Below, in pieces: positions 8,551 through 16,836 of a stretch of DNA of 64,000 bases. The notes beneath the pieces are model-generated. The model worked only from the letters and a program-made list of their open reading frames with translations. It ran no database searches and was not told the origin of the DNA. The DNA is from Microbacterium jejuense (GTDB lineage Bacteria > Actinomycetota > Actinomycetes > Actinomycetales > Microbacteriaceae): NCBI RefSeq assembly GCF_019511665.1, contig NZ_JAEUAW010000011.1, forward strand, positions 83,313 to 147,312, in the 5' to 3' direction. A program made the translations under genes and the position numbers. How positions within the stretch are numbered: the first letter of the stretch is position 1; every line of letters begins with the position of its first letter.

Positions 8551-8579
8551 TTTTGGAATCGATTTCAACACTGTATTGT
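8551..8579. promoter_or_regulatory. Divergent GH172/lacI control region with LacI operator
   Basis: GGAATCGATTTC (8555-8566) is a one-mismatch copy of the palindrome. For the rightward lacI gene, TATTGT (8574-8579) is a good -10 and TTTTGG (8551-8556) a weak -35 at 17-nt spacing, so the operator overlaps -35 and spacer, implying autoregulation. A leftward promoter for GH172 must lie in the same 138 bp, but I could not identify its hexamers convincingly. Confidence 0.65.
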
Positions 8580-8628
8580 TGGCTGACCGGCATGTCAACG
8601 CGCGCCGGAGCACGGGGAAGCGGGTCAC

Positions 8629-9618
8629 ATGGCCACGATCTACGAGGTCGCGAAGCTCGCCGGTGTGTCGCCGGCGACGGTGTCGCGCGTCTTCAACGGC
8701 ATGGGGGTGTCGGACGAGAAGACGCTCGCGGTGCGCGAGGCGGCCCGGCAGCTGAAGTTCACGCCGAACCGCACGGCGCGCAGTCTGCGGCGCCAGGCGT
8801 CCGAGGTCATCGCCCTCGTGATCCCCGACATCGAGAACCCGTACTTCACCGAGATGGCGCGGGGCGTCGAGGATGTCGCCTCGCAGGCCGGCTACTCCGT
8901 CGTGCTGTGCAACACCGACTCGCAGATCGACAAAGAGGCGACGTACCTCCAGATCGCGATCTCGGAGCATATGGCCGGCGTGATCCTCGCCGCCGCCTCC
9001 GACCACACGAACCTGGACGAGCTGATGGCGACCGGTCGGCCCGTGGTCGCGGTCGACCGCGGAACCGGATACGACATCGACGGCGTCGTGATGGCCAACC
9101 GCACGGCGGGCCAGGCTGCGACCGAGAACCTCGTGCAGGCGGGGTACCGCCGCATCGCCTGCATCACCGGACCGCAGCACATCGAGACCGCGTACGAGCG
9201 CGCGCAGGGCTGGCGCGCCGTGCTCGCGCGGCACTTCCCCGACGGTGACCCGGACGAGCTCCTGCGGTACTCGACGTTCCGCGTCGACGGCGGACGCGAG
9301 GTGATGGAAGAGCTGCTCGCTCTGCCGGAACCGCCGGACGCGGTCGTCGCGTGCAACAACATGCTCGGCGTCGGCGCGATCCAGGTGCTGACCGAGCACG
9401 GCCTCACGCCGCCCAAGCTCGGGGTGGCCGTCGTGGGCTCGCTGCCGTTCACGACGCTGTCGCCGACGGCCGTCACGGTGGTGCGCCTGCCGGCCCGCCA
9501 CATGGGCGTCACCGCGGCGAAGATGCTGCTGGAGCGCATCAACGGCGACGACCAGCCCGCACGCACGGTCGTCCTGCGCAACGAGGTCCAGCCGGCGCGC
9601 GCTCTGCTGCGCGGCTGA
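8629..9618 (+). CDS. LacI-family transcriptional regulator of the sugar locus
   Basis: 329-aa repressor with a textbook LacI helix-turn-helix at residues 2-22 (TIYEVAKLAGVSPATVSRVF), a hinge helix region (NRTARSLRR) and a periplasmic-binding-protein-like effector domain (VIALVIPDIENPYFTEMARG). The ATG at 8629 begins the HTH directly. It sits between the transport/hydrolase half and the kinase/isomerase half of the locus. Five copies of a GAAATCGATTTC-type box occur at locus promoters (579, 661, 801, 8555, 9668) and I noticed none elsewhere in the window, which makes this protein the obvious ligand. The inducer is probably D-arabinose, D-ribulose or an arabino-oligosaccharide; the sequence does not say which. 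Confidence 0.93.
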   Translation: MATIYEVAKLAGVSPATVSRVFNGMGVSDEKTLAVREAARQLKFTPNRTARSLRRQASEVIALVIPDIENPYFTEMARGVEDVASQAGYSVVLCNTDSQIDKEATYLQIAISEHMAGVILAAASDHTNLDELMATGRPVVAVDRGTGYDIDGVVMANRTAGQAATENLVQAGYRRIACITGPQHIETAYERAQGWRAVLARHFPDGDPDELLRYSTFRVDGGREVMEELLALPEPPDAVVACNNMLGVGAIQVLTEHGLTPPKLGVAVVGSLPFTTLSPTAVTVVRLPARHMGVTAAKMLLERINGDDQPARTVVLRNEVQPARALLRG

Positions 9619-9659
9619 TCCCGCAACCGGTGTTTCATCCCGGGAGCGCTTTCGTGCGG

Positions 9660-9688
9660 TTGATCATGAAATCGATTTCGTCTACAGT
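9660..9688 (+). promoter_or_regulatory. Promoter of the kinase/GH116/isomerase operon with LacI operator in the spacer
   Basis: -35 TTGATC (9660-9665) and -10 TACAGT (9683-9688) are 17 nt apart, with the perfect palindrome GAAATCGATTTC at 9668-9679 between them. The stretch from CATGAAATC onward matches the promoter at 793-821 almost base for base, so both halves of the locus should respond to the same repressor. Confidence 0.78.
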
Positions 9689-9747
9689 GGACGCATTCGC
9701 CCGACGCCGTCCGCGTCGCAGGCGCTGTCGCGATCGAGGAGGATGCG

Positions 9748-11268
9748 ATGACCGTCCGCTGCACGCTCGGTGTCGACATCGGCACGTCCAGCAGCAAGGG
9801 CGTGTTCGTCGACGAGAGCGGTCGCATCGTCGCGACCGCGGCCCGCGCGCACGACGTGTCGCGTCCGCGGCCCGGCCACGTCGAGATGGACGCGCGCCTG
9901 TGGTGGGACGAGTTCGTGTCGCTCGCCCGTGAGCTGCCCGAACGTGCGCGGGAGCAGGGGATCGACCCCGAGATCACCGCCGTGGGGGTGAGCGGCATGG
10001 GCCCCTGCGTCCTGCTGGCCGACGAGCAGGACGAGCCGGTGCGCCCGGCCATCCTCTACGGCGTCGACATGCGCTCGGGCACGCAGATCGCGCGTCTGAC
10101 CGACGAGCTCGGCGCCGACGAGATCGTCCGCATCGGCGGCTCGACGCTCACGTCACAGGCTGCCGGCCCCAAGATCGTGTGGATCGCCGACGAGGAGCCC
10201 GAGGCCTACGCCCGCGCGCGGAGGCTCTTCATGCCCGCGTCGTGGCTCGTCCGCCGGCTCACCGGCGCCTATGTGCTCGACCACCAGTCCGCCAGTCAGT
10301 GCTCCCCCCTGTACGACGTCGAGGCCGAGGTCTGGCACGAGCCGTGGTGGCGTCGCTGCGCCCCCGGGATCGAGGCACCTCGCCTGGCGTGGGCGGGCGA
10401 GGTGGCGGGAACCGTGACGGATGCCGCGGCCGCGGCCACCGGCATCCCTTCCGGCACTCCCGTCATCACGGGGACCGTCGATGCGTGGACCGAGGCGGTG
10501 AGCGTCGGCGCGCACGAGGACGGCGACCTCATGCTCATGTACGGCACGACGATGTTCCTCATCGCGACCGGCACCGAGACCCTGCGCACGCCCTCGATGT
10601 GGACGACCGTCGGTGCGTTCCCCGGCACCCGCAACCTCGCCGGCGGGCTCGCGACGTCTGGCGCGCTGACCGCGTGGCTGAAGGGGATGACGGATGCCGA
10701 CTACCCGGCGCTCCTCGCCGAGGCCGAGGTCTCGGGGCGCGGCGCGCGGGGGCTGGTGCTGCTGCCGTACTTCGCGGGCGAGCGCACGCCGATCCAGGAC
10801 CCCGACGCGCGCGGAGTGATCGCCGGGCTCACCCTCGACCACACGCGGGGCGACCTGTACCGCGCCGCGCTGGAGGCCACGGCGCTCGGCGTGCGCCACA
10901 ACGTCGAAACCATGCGCGCGGCGGGGGCCGACATCCGGCGCATCGTCGCCGTCGGCGGCGGCACGCAGGGCGACCTCTGGCTGCAGATCGTCTCGGACGC
11001 CACCGGTCTCGTGCAGGAGGTGCCGCGCACGACGATCGGCGCGAGCTACGGCGCGGCATTCCTGGCCGCGGCCGCGACGGCCGACGTGACGCCCCGCATC
11101 GCCGATTGGAATCCCGTCGCACTGACGGTGCACCCCGACCCGGACGCTCGCGCGTACTACGACGAGCTCTTCGACCGCTACCTGCGCCTGTACGACTCGA
11201 CGAAGCAGCTCGTCCACGAGCTCGCCGCCGAGCAGCGTCAGGCGCTGCCTCAGGAGGCGATGGCATGA
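9748..11268 (+). CDS. FGGY-family carbohydrate kinase (D-ribulokinase/xylulokinase-like)
   Basis: ATP-dependent sugar kinase of 506 aa with the two actin-like FGGY domains. The N-terminal phosphate-binding motif is GVDIGTSSSKG (residues 8-18), the probable catalytic base is Asp245 in GTVDAWTEA, and the C-terminal nucleotide-binding motif is AVGGGTQGDLWLQIVSDATG. The ATG at 9748 follows GAGGAGGAT. Its stop overlaps the start of the GH116-like gene by 4 nt (ATGA). Beside an L-fucose/D-arabinose isomerase homologue and without a fuculose-phosphate aldolase, D-ribulose is the most economical substrate, giving D-ribulose 5-phosphate for the pentose phosphate pathway. Xylulose or L-ribulose cannot be excluded from sequence. 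Confidence 0.88.
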   Translation: MTVRCTLGVDIGTSSSKGVFVDESGRIVATAARAHDVSRPRPGHVEMDARLWWDEFVSLARELPERAREQGIDPEITAVGVSGMGPCVLLADEQDEPVRPAILYGVDMRSGTQIARLTDELGADEIVRIGGSTLTSQAAGPKIVWIADEEPEAYARARRLFMPASWLVRRLTGAYVLDHQSASQCSPLYDVEAEVWHEPWWRRCAPGIEAPRLAWAGEVAGTVTDAAAAATGIPSGTPVITGTVDAWTEAVSVGAHEDGDLMLMYGTTMFLIATGTETLRTPSMWTTVGAFPGTRNLAGGLATSGALTAWLKGMTDADYPALLAEAEVSGRGARGLVLLPYFAGERTPIQDPDARGVIAGLTLDHTRGDLYRAALEATALGVRHNVETMRAAGADIRRIVAVGGGTQGDLWLQIVSDATGLVQEVPRTTIGASYGAAFLAAAATADVTPRIADWNPVALTVHPDPDARAYYDELFDRYLRLYDSTKQLVHELAAEQRQALPQEAMA

Positions 11269-13862
11269 CCGGCCGGACCGACCCGCGACGGCGGGCACGC
11301 GGCATCCCGCACACCGCCGAGCGAGCGGCGTTCCCACTGGGCGGCATCGGCACGGGGAACGTGTCGCTGGGCGCTCGCGGCGAGCTGCGCGACTGGGAGC
11401 TCGAGAACGCGCCCGACAAGGGGCGGATCAACCCGTACTCGTTCTTCGCGATCCATGCCGCGCCCCTGGGCGACGACGGCGCGGATGCCGGCGCCTCCGT
11501 CACCCGCGTGCTGGAGGCGCGCATCACGGGGCGCCGCGACATCGACGCGGGCTTCCTGTTCGAGTGGCAGGCGGGTCTTCCCCGGCTGCGGGGCGCGACC
11601 ATGCACGGCGATTACCCCGTCGTCGACATCGACTTCGACGACGATGTGCTGCCGGTCGACGTGTCGCTGCGGGCGTTCACGCCGCTCGTGCCGCTCGACG
11701 CCGATGCGTCCGGCATCCCCGCCGCCGTGCTGCGGTACCGCGTCACCAACCCTGCCGACCGCCGCGTGCGCGTCACCGTGGCAGGCAGCGTCAGCCACAC
11801 CGCGGGCCGCGGCGACGGGCCGTTCGGCATGCGCGCGCCGCAGACGGTGCGCTGGCGCGACGAGGACGGCGTGCGCGGCCTCGACTTCGGCATCCGGCTG
11901 CCCGAGGACGACCCCGGCTACGGCACGCTGAGCCTCACCACCACCGACGAGTCCACCACTGCGAAGCCGCAATGGGTCACCGGGTTCTGGCCCGACGGCG
12001 CGCGCCTGTTCTGGAGCGACCTGTCGGACGATGGGATGCTGCAGCCCGAGCCCCGCCTGACGCTCGAGGACCGCCCGCGCGGACTGTTCGCCGACTCCGC
12101 CACGGCCGGGCCGATGAGCGAGGAGGAGCTGTTCGAGCGCCTGCCGCGCCTGCGCACCGGTTCGCTCGGGATCGTGCACGAGCTGGCACCGGGCGAGAGC
12201 CGCGACTTCGAGTTCGTGCTCGCGTGGAGCTTCCCGAACCGGGTCCGCTCGTGGCGCGGCAACATCGTCGCCGACGATCGCTCCGACCCGGGAATCGTGC
12301 GCAACCGGTACGCCGTGCTGTGGCCGGACGCGTGGGGTGCGGCATCCCATCTGCATCGCGAGCTGCCCGCGCTCGAGGCGACCACGCTCGCGTTCGTCGA
12401 GGCGCTCTACGGCGGCACGCTCGACCCTGTGATCGCCGACGCCGTCGGCGCGAACATCGCGGCGACGCGGTCGACCACGGCGTTCGTCGTCGAGACGCCG
12501 AACCCGGATCTCGGCGACGGACCGGTGCTCGCCGCGTGGGAGGGGTCGTTCTACCACGTCGGCTCGTGCGAGGGCACGTGCACGCACGTGTGGTCGTACG
12601 CGCAGACGATGGCGTGGCTGTTCCCGTCGCTGGAGCGCAGTGCGCGCCGCGTCGAGTTCCTGCTCGAGACCGACGACGCCGGTGCGCAGAAGTTCCGCAG
12701 CAACCGCGTGTTCGGCGGGGAGCCATGGTTCATGGGGCCCGCGGTCGACGGACAGCTCGGCACCTTCCTGCGCCTGCACCGCGAGTGGCGCTTCTCAGGA
12801 GACGACGCGTTCCTGCGCGAGTCGTGGCCCGCGGCCGTGCGCACGCTCGAGCACGCGATCCGGGAATGGGACCGCGACGGCGACAGCCTGCTCGACGGCG
12901 AGCTGCACAACACGTACGACATCGAGTTCCACGGCATCGACCCGCTCGCCAACGGCATGTTCGCCGCAGCGCTGCGCGCGGGCGCACGCATGGCCGCGCA
13001 TCTCGGCGACACGGCCCGCGCGGCGGACTGGCTCGACCGGGCCGACCGGGTCGCTCTGGGCATGGACGACGTGCTGTGGAACGGCGAGTACTACCGGCAG
13101 GTGATCGACGACGTCGACGCCCACCGCTACCAGTACGGCGAGGGCGTGCTCTCGGACCAGCTGCTGGGCCAGTTCCACGCGTGGATCAACGGCCTCGGCG
13201 ACCTGCTTCCGCGGGAGCGCCTGCGCAGCGCCCTCGGTGCGATCGTCACGCACAACTTCCGCACCGACCTGTCGGCGCACGAGAGCACGCAGCGCGTGTA
13301 CGCCCTGAACGACGAGGGCGGGCTGCTTCTCGCCTCGTGGCCGCGCGGCGGACGACCCGCGATCCCGTTCGTCTACTCCGATGAGGTCTGGACGGGCATC
13401 GAGCATCAGGTGGCGGCATCCCTCGCCTACGCGGGTCTCGTCGACGACGCGCTCGCCGTCGAGCGCACGCTGCGCGCCCGCTACGACGGCGAGTACCGCA
13501 GCCCGTGGAACGAGATCGAGTGCGGCAACCATTACGCCCGCTCGCTCGCGTCGTGGGCGCTGCTGCTCGCCTTCAGCGGTGTGCAGTGGGATGCCCCGGC
13601 CCGCAGCCTCTCGTTCGACCCGGCTGCCGCCGGCCCGTTCCGCGGGCTGTTCACCGCCGGCGGCGCCTGGGGACGCGTGGAGGTCGACGGCGACGAGGTG
13701 ACGCTCCGCGTCGACGGCGGAACGCTCACCCTGGATCGTCTCGAGCTGCGCGGTCGCCCCGTGCACGTCGACGGCGCCCACCCCCTCATCCTGACGGCCG
13801 GCGAGAGCGTCACCGCTCGCCCGTCCGCCGTCGCAGACCCCTCACCTCAGGAGACCACATGA
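11265..13862 (+). CDS. GH116-like (DUF608-type) glycoside hydrolase
   Basis: 865-aa cytosolic protein. The N-terminal half begins with AFPLGGIGTGNVSLGARGELRDWEL, the beta-sandwich opening typical of GH116/non-lysosomal glucosylceramidase relatives. The C-terminal half is an (alpha/alpha)6 catalytic domain. Candidate catalytic residues are Glu436 in GSCEGTCTHVW and Asp552 in LHNTYDIEF, which fall where the Glu nucleophile and Asp acid/base of GH116 are expected. The ATG at 11265 overlaps the kinase stop (ATGA), and its own stop overlaps the isomerase start in the same way, so the three are translationally coupled. Known GH116 enzymes are beta-glucosidases or beta-xylosidases; a D-arabinan locus is an unexpected setting, so the substrate is open. 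Confidence 0.75.
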   Translation: MTGRTDPRRRARGIPHTAERAAFPLGGIGTGNVSLGARGELRDWELENAPDKGRINPYSFFAIHAAPLGDDGADAGASVTRVLEARITGRRDIDAGFLFEWQAGLPRLRGATMHGDYPVVDIDFDDDVLPVDVSLRAFTPLVPLDADASGIPAAVLRYRVTNPADRRVRVTVAGSVSHTAGRGDGPFGMRAPQTVRWRDEDGVRGLDFGIRLPEDDPGYGTLSLTTTDESTTAKPQWVTGFWPDGARLFWSDLSDDGMLQPEPRLTLEDRPRGLFADSATAGPMSEEELFERLPRLRTGSLGIVHELAPGESRDFEFVLAWSFPNRVRSWRGNIVADDRSDPGIVRNRYAVLWPDAWGAASHLHRELPALEATTLAFVEALYGGTLDPVIADAVGANIAATRSTTAFVVETPNPDLGDGPVLAAWEGSFYHVGSCEGTCTHVWSYAQTMAWLFPSLERSARRVEFLLETDDAGAQKFRSNRVFGGEPWFMGPAVDGQLGTFLRLHREWRFSGDDAFLRESWPAAVRTLEHAIREWDRDGDSLLDGELHNTYDIEFHGIDPLANGMFAAALRAGARMAAHLGDTARAADWLDRADRVALGMDDVLWNGEYYRQVIDDVDAHRYQYGEGVLSDQLLGQFHAWINGLGDLLPRERLRSALGAIVTHNFRTDLSAHESTQRVYALNDEGGLLLASWPRGGRPAIPFVYSDEVWTGIEHQVAASLAYAGLVDDALAVERTLRARYDGEYRSPWNEIECGNHYARSLASWALLLAFSGVQWDAPARSLSFDPAAAGPFRGLFTAGGAWGRVEVDGDEVTLRVDGGTLTLDRLELRGRPVHVDGAHPLILTAGESVTARPSAVADPSPQETT

Positions 13863-15496
13863 CCGGCTACGCCCTTCCCCCCGTCCGCGAGCACCAGGCC
13901 GTGCCGCCGAAGACCGCCTACCTGATCGCGTCAGGCGACCTGCGCGAGTCGGCGAACGCCGCGGGGTGGCCGACGCAGGTCGAGCTCGAAGCGGGCGTCA
14001 CCGGCGTGCTGAACGACCTCGGCTGGCAGGTCATCCGCGCCAACGACGTCGACCCCGCGACCGGGCACGGCTTCATCTCGAGCCAGCGGATGGGCCTCGA
14101 GGTGTTCAAGAACATCCCGTCCGATGCGCCGCTCGTCGTCGCCGAAGCGGTGTGGCAGTACTCGCACCATGTGCTGGCGGGGCTGCGGACCCACCGGGGC
14201 CCGATCCTCACCGTCGCGAACTTCGCCGGCGACTGGCCGGGACTCGTCGGCCTGCTCGGCCTCAACGCGGGGCTCACCAAGATGGGCAGGGAGTACGCCT
14301 CCATCTGGTCGGTCGACTTCACCGACGACTGGTTCAAGGACGGCATCAAGGAGTGGACCGAGACCGGCACCATCACCCACGACGCGTCGCACGTGCGCCC
14401 GCTGCCCGAGCTCCCCGACACGCCCGAGGTCGCCCTCGGCCGCGCGCTCGGCGACCAGCTTCTGGCCGACAAGGCCATCATCGGCGTGTTCGACGAGGGC
14501 TGCATGGGCATGTACAACGCGATCTTCGACGACGAGCTGCTCAACCGCACCGGCATCTACAAGGAGCGGCTGTCGCAGTCGGCGCTGTACGCCGAGATGC
14601 TGAACGTGACGGATGCCGAGGCGGACGCCGCGCGCGACTGGCTGACCGACCGCGGCATGACGTTCCGCTTCGGCACCGACGAGGCCACCGAGCTCACCGA
14701 GGCTCAGGTGCGGTGGCAGCTGAAGATGTACATCGCCGCGCTGCGCATCGCCGACGATTTCGGGCTCGACGCCGTCGGCATCCAGTACCAGCAGGGCCTG
14801 AAGGATCTGGTGCCGGCATCCGATCTCGCCGAAGGCATGATCAACTCGACAGAGCGTCCTCCGGTGCTCTCGCGCGACGGCTCGCGCGAGCTGTTCGCCG
14901 GGCGCGCGTTCCCGCACTTCAACGAGGCCGACGAGGGTGTCGCCGTCGACGCGCTCGTCACCGACCGCGTGTGGACGGCCATGGGCCTCGTGCCCGACAA
15001 CACCCTGCACGACGTCCGATGGGGCGAGGAGTACGACGGCGAGTTCGTGTGGGTGTACGAGATCTCGGGATCGGTGCCCGCCTCGCACCTCGGCGGCTGG
15101 GACAAGGCCGAGGGCTGGCGCCAGGGCCCGGTGTTCTTCCCCGCGGGCGGGTCGACGATCAACGGCGTCTCGAAGCCGGGCGAGGTCGTCCTGTCGCGCG
15201 TCTACATCGCCGACGGCGTGCTGCAGGCCGACATCTTCCGCGGAACGGTCGTCGAGCTTCCCGCCGAAGAGACGCAGCGCCGCAAGGACGCCACCAACCC
15301 CGAGTGGCCGATCGCGCACGTCGTGCTGCACGACGTCACGCGCGACCAGTTCATGGCGCGGCACAAGGCCAACCACGCCCAGGTCGTCTACGCACCCGAT
15401 GCCGAGACCGCCGACAAGGCGCTCGTGGCGAAGGCCGCGATGCTCGACCGCATGGGCATCCGGGTGCACCTCATCGGCCGCGTCGACGCGCTGTGA
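13859..15496 (+). CDS. L-fucose isomerase-family protein, probable D-arabinose isomerase
   Basis: 545-aa member of the L-fucose/D-arabinose isomerase superfamily. Recognisable stretches are AVWQYSHHVLAGLRTHRGP, IIGVFDEGCMGMYNAIFDD, IQYQQGLKDLVPASDLAEG and the C-terminal MARHKANHAQVVYAP. Fucose isomerases also convert D-arabinose, which shares the C1-C4 stereochemistry of L-fucose, to D-ribulose. I could not place the Mn2+ ligands with certainty; Glu/Asp in FDEGCMGMYN and the nearby EGMINSTERPP are candidates. The ATG at 13859 overlaps the preceding stop by 4 nt. No L-fuculose-1-phosphate aldolase is near, which argues for D-arabinose over L-fucose. It acts with the kinase at 9748. Confidence 0.8.
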   Translation: MTGYALPPVREHQAVPPKTAYLIASGDLRESANAAGWPTQVELEAGVTGVLNDLGWQVIRANDVDPATGHGFISSQRMGLEVFKNIPSDAPLVVAEAVWQYSHHVLAGLRTHRGPILTVANFAGDWPGLVGLLGLNAGLTKMGREYASIWSVDFTDDWFKDGIKEWTETGTITHDASHVRPLPELPDTPEVALGRALGDQLLADKAIIGVFDEGCMGMYNAIFDDELLNRTGIYKERLSQSALYAEMLNVTDAEADAARDWLTDRGMTFRFGTDEATELTEAQVRWQLKMYIAALRIADDFGLDAVGIQYQQGLKDLVPASDLAEGMINSTERPPVLSRDGSRELFAGRAFPHFNEADEGVAVDALVTDRVWTAMGLVPDNTLHDVRWGEEYDGEFVWVYEISGSVPASHLGGWDKAEGWRQGPVFFPAGGSTINGVSKPGEVVLSRVYIADGVLQADIFRGTVVELPAEETQRRKDATNPEWPIAHVVLHDVTRDQFMARHKANHAQVVYAPDAETADKALVAKAAMLDRMGIRVHLIGRVDAL

Positions 15497-15516
15497 CGCG
15501 CCGCGAGGACGAAGGG

Positions 15517-16494
15517 ATGCCGCACGACGTCGACGGCCGGGAATGGGCCGAGGCCGTCGTCGACGGGCGCTGGCTGCGGCCCGCGCCCGTCGACGGCCCG
15601 CGCGAGCCGCGGTGGGGCCACCCCGATGGGCTGCAGCTCGGACTGCCGCCGATCGGCGGTCCGCGCGGTCTGCTGCGCCTGTACACGCCGTACCTCGGCC
15701 AGCCTCGGGACCGGCTGCTGAACTTCATCGCGGTCGAGCCGATCCCGGCCGGCAGCACCGAGCGCGGCTACTCCGAGCTGGAGCGCAGCCGCCTCGACGA
15801 CGTGCCCGGGCTGCGGCTGTGGTCCTCCGACGACCCCGACGGCGGCGGGCTGCGTGACCCCCGCGAACCGTCGCGCGGCGTCGTGGCGGTCGTCGACGGT
15901 GTCGAGACGCTGTCGGTCGACATCGTGGTCGAGCCGTTCGAGAACGGCGCCGACGTGTGGGTGCGGGCGATGTTCCGCGCCGACCGTCCGCACGAGATCT
16001 CGGTCGCCGCGTACCGGCGCGAGTCCTCGGTGGAGCTGAAGGCGTGCGTCCTGTCGGCAACGATGGGCAACTGGGCGCGCCTGCGCACGCTGCGGCTCGC
16101 AGACGGCGAGGTGCGCGCCGCGGACCTGTGGCCGGAGTACACCGGCGTGCACTTCGCCGAGCACGCACGCTTCGGGATCGACCGGCTGAGGCGCGATGAG
16201 ACCGGTGCCGTCTCGGTGTCGGCGGTGCCCGATGAGGCGGAGCCGCATCTGGCCGCCCACGCCCCCGGCACCGCCGCGCACTGGAGCTACGTCGGTGTGC
16301 CTGCGGTGCAGACGTGGCGCGTCGAGGATCCCGACCCGGCCCTCGTCGCCCAGGTCAACGGGCGGTACACGTACTGGATGAGCCAGGCGCCCATCCCCGG
16401 TGGCATCGCGTTCGAGAACTTCGAGCTCGTCGAGCCGTTCCGGCAGGGGCGCGCATTCGCGTTCTCGGCAGAGCCGCTGTCGCACGAGTCCTGA
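15517..16494 (+). CDS. Uncharacterised protein closing the isomerase operon
   Basis: 325-aa soluble protein without signal peptide or membrane segment; I do not recognise the family. The composition (RLYTPYLGQPRDRLLNFIAVEPIPAG, regular alternation of beta-prone and charged residues) and a C-terminal TYWMSQAPIPGGIAFENFELVEPF segment suggest a beta-sandwich like those of sugar epimerases or lectin-like domains. I chose the ATG at 15517 because GAGG lies 8 nt upstream; a GTG at 15493 overlapping the isomerase stop is the alternative. Position at the end of the operon implies a role in the same pathway, such as a mutarotase or a minor glycosidase. That is inference only. Confidence 0.7.
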   Translation: MPHDVDGREWAEAVVDGRWLRPAPVDGPREPRWGHPDGLQLGLPPIGGPRGLLRLYTPYLGQPRDRLLNFIAVEPIPAGSTERGYSELERSRLDDVPGLRLWSSDDPDGGGLRDPREPSRGVVAVVDGVETLSVDIVVEPFENGADVWVRAMFRADRPHEISVAAYRRESSVELKACVLSATMGNWARLRTLRLADGEVRAADLWPEYTGVHFAEHARFGIDRLRRDETGAVSVSAVPDEAEPHLAAHAPGTAAHWSYVGVPAVQTWRVEDPDPALVAQVNGRYTYWMSQAPIPGGIAFENFELVEPFRQGRAFAFSAEPLSHES

Positions 16495-16836
16495 CCCGTC
16501 TGGGCGAGGTGAAAGCGCGGGTGAAAGCTGCGGGCTGCACGCCGATCCGTTGATAGAACCGAAGCAGCCGGGCTGCAGACCTCCCGCAGCACGGCCCTCC
16601 CTGGTGGCGGTCCCCAGTCGCCACCCACCGAGGCGCACCCGAGCCTCGGCACGGCCCCACCGGACCCCAGCCGGTGGGGCCATCCCCTGTCTGCGACGAG
16701 GTTGGACCCGAGCACCATGGGACCGGGTGAAAGACCGGGTGATAGACGTGAGAGTCTTCTCAGATTCCCGATAGGAACGTTTCAGGAAATGCGTCGATCT
16801 CGCCGCACGACCGGAGCGTCCAACAGGGGGGAAGCT
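16495..16836 (+). other. Intergenic region between the sugar locus and the large surface protein
   Basis: 342 bp without a convincing gene. It contains the hairpin at 16653-16681 and, just before the surface-protein gene, a short direct repeat (GACCGGGTGAAAGACCGGGTGATAGAC) and an AGGGGGGA ribosome-binding site at 16825. A promoter for the downstream gene must lie here, but I cannot name its hexamers. Confidence 0.5.
16653..16681. terminator. Hairpin terminator after the sugar locus
   Basis: A perfect 11-bp stem (GGCCCCACCGG with CCGGTGGGGCC) with a 7-nt loop, 159 bp downstream of the last operon gene. There is no T-tract, which is usual in high-GC actinobacteria. Confidence 0.6.

Noticed and set aside
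8629..9618. LacI protein as a global carbon catabolite regulator
   Set aside because: I noticed operator copies only at the promoters of this locus within the window, which favours a local regulator.
9748..15496. L-fucose catabolic operon (isomerase plus fuculokinase)
   Set aside because: No L-fuculose-1-phosphate aldolase, lactaldehyde gene or fucosidase is present, while both D-arabinan hydrolase families are. D-arabinose fits better, though L-fucose is not formally excluded.
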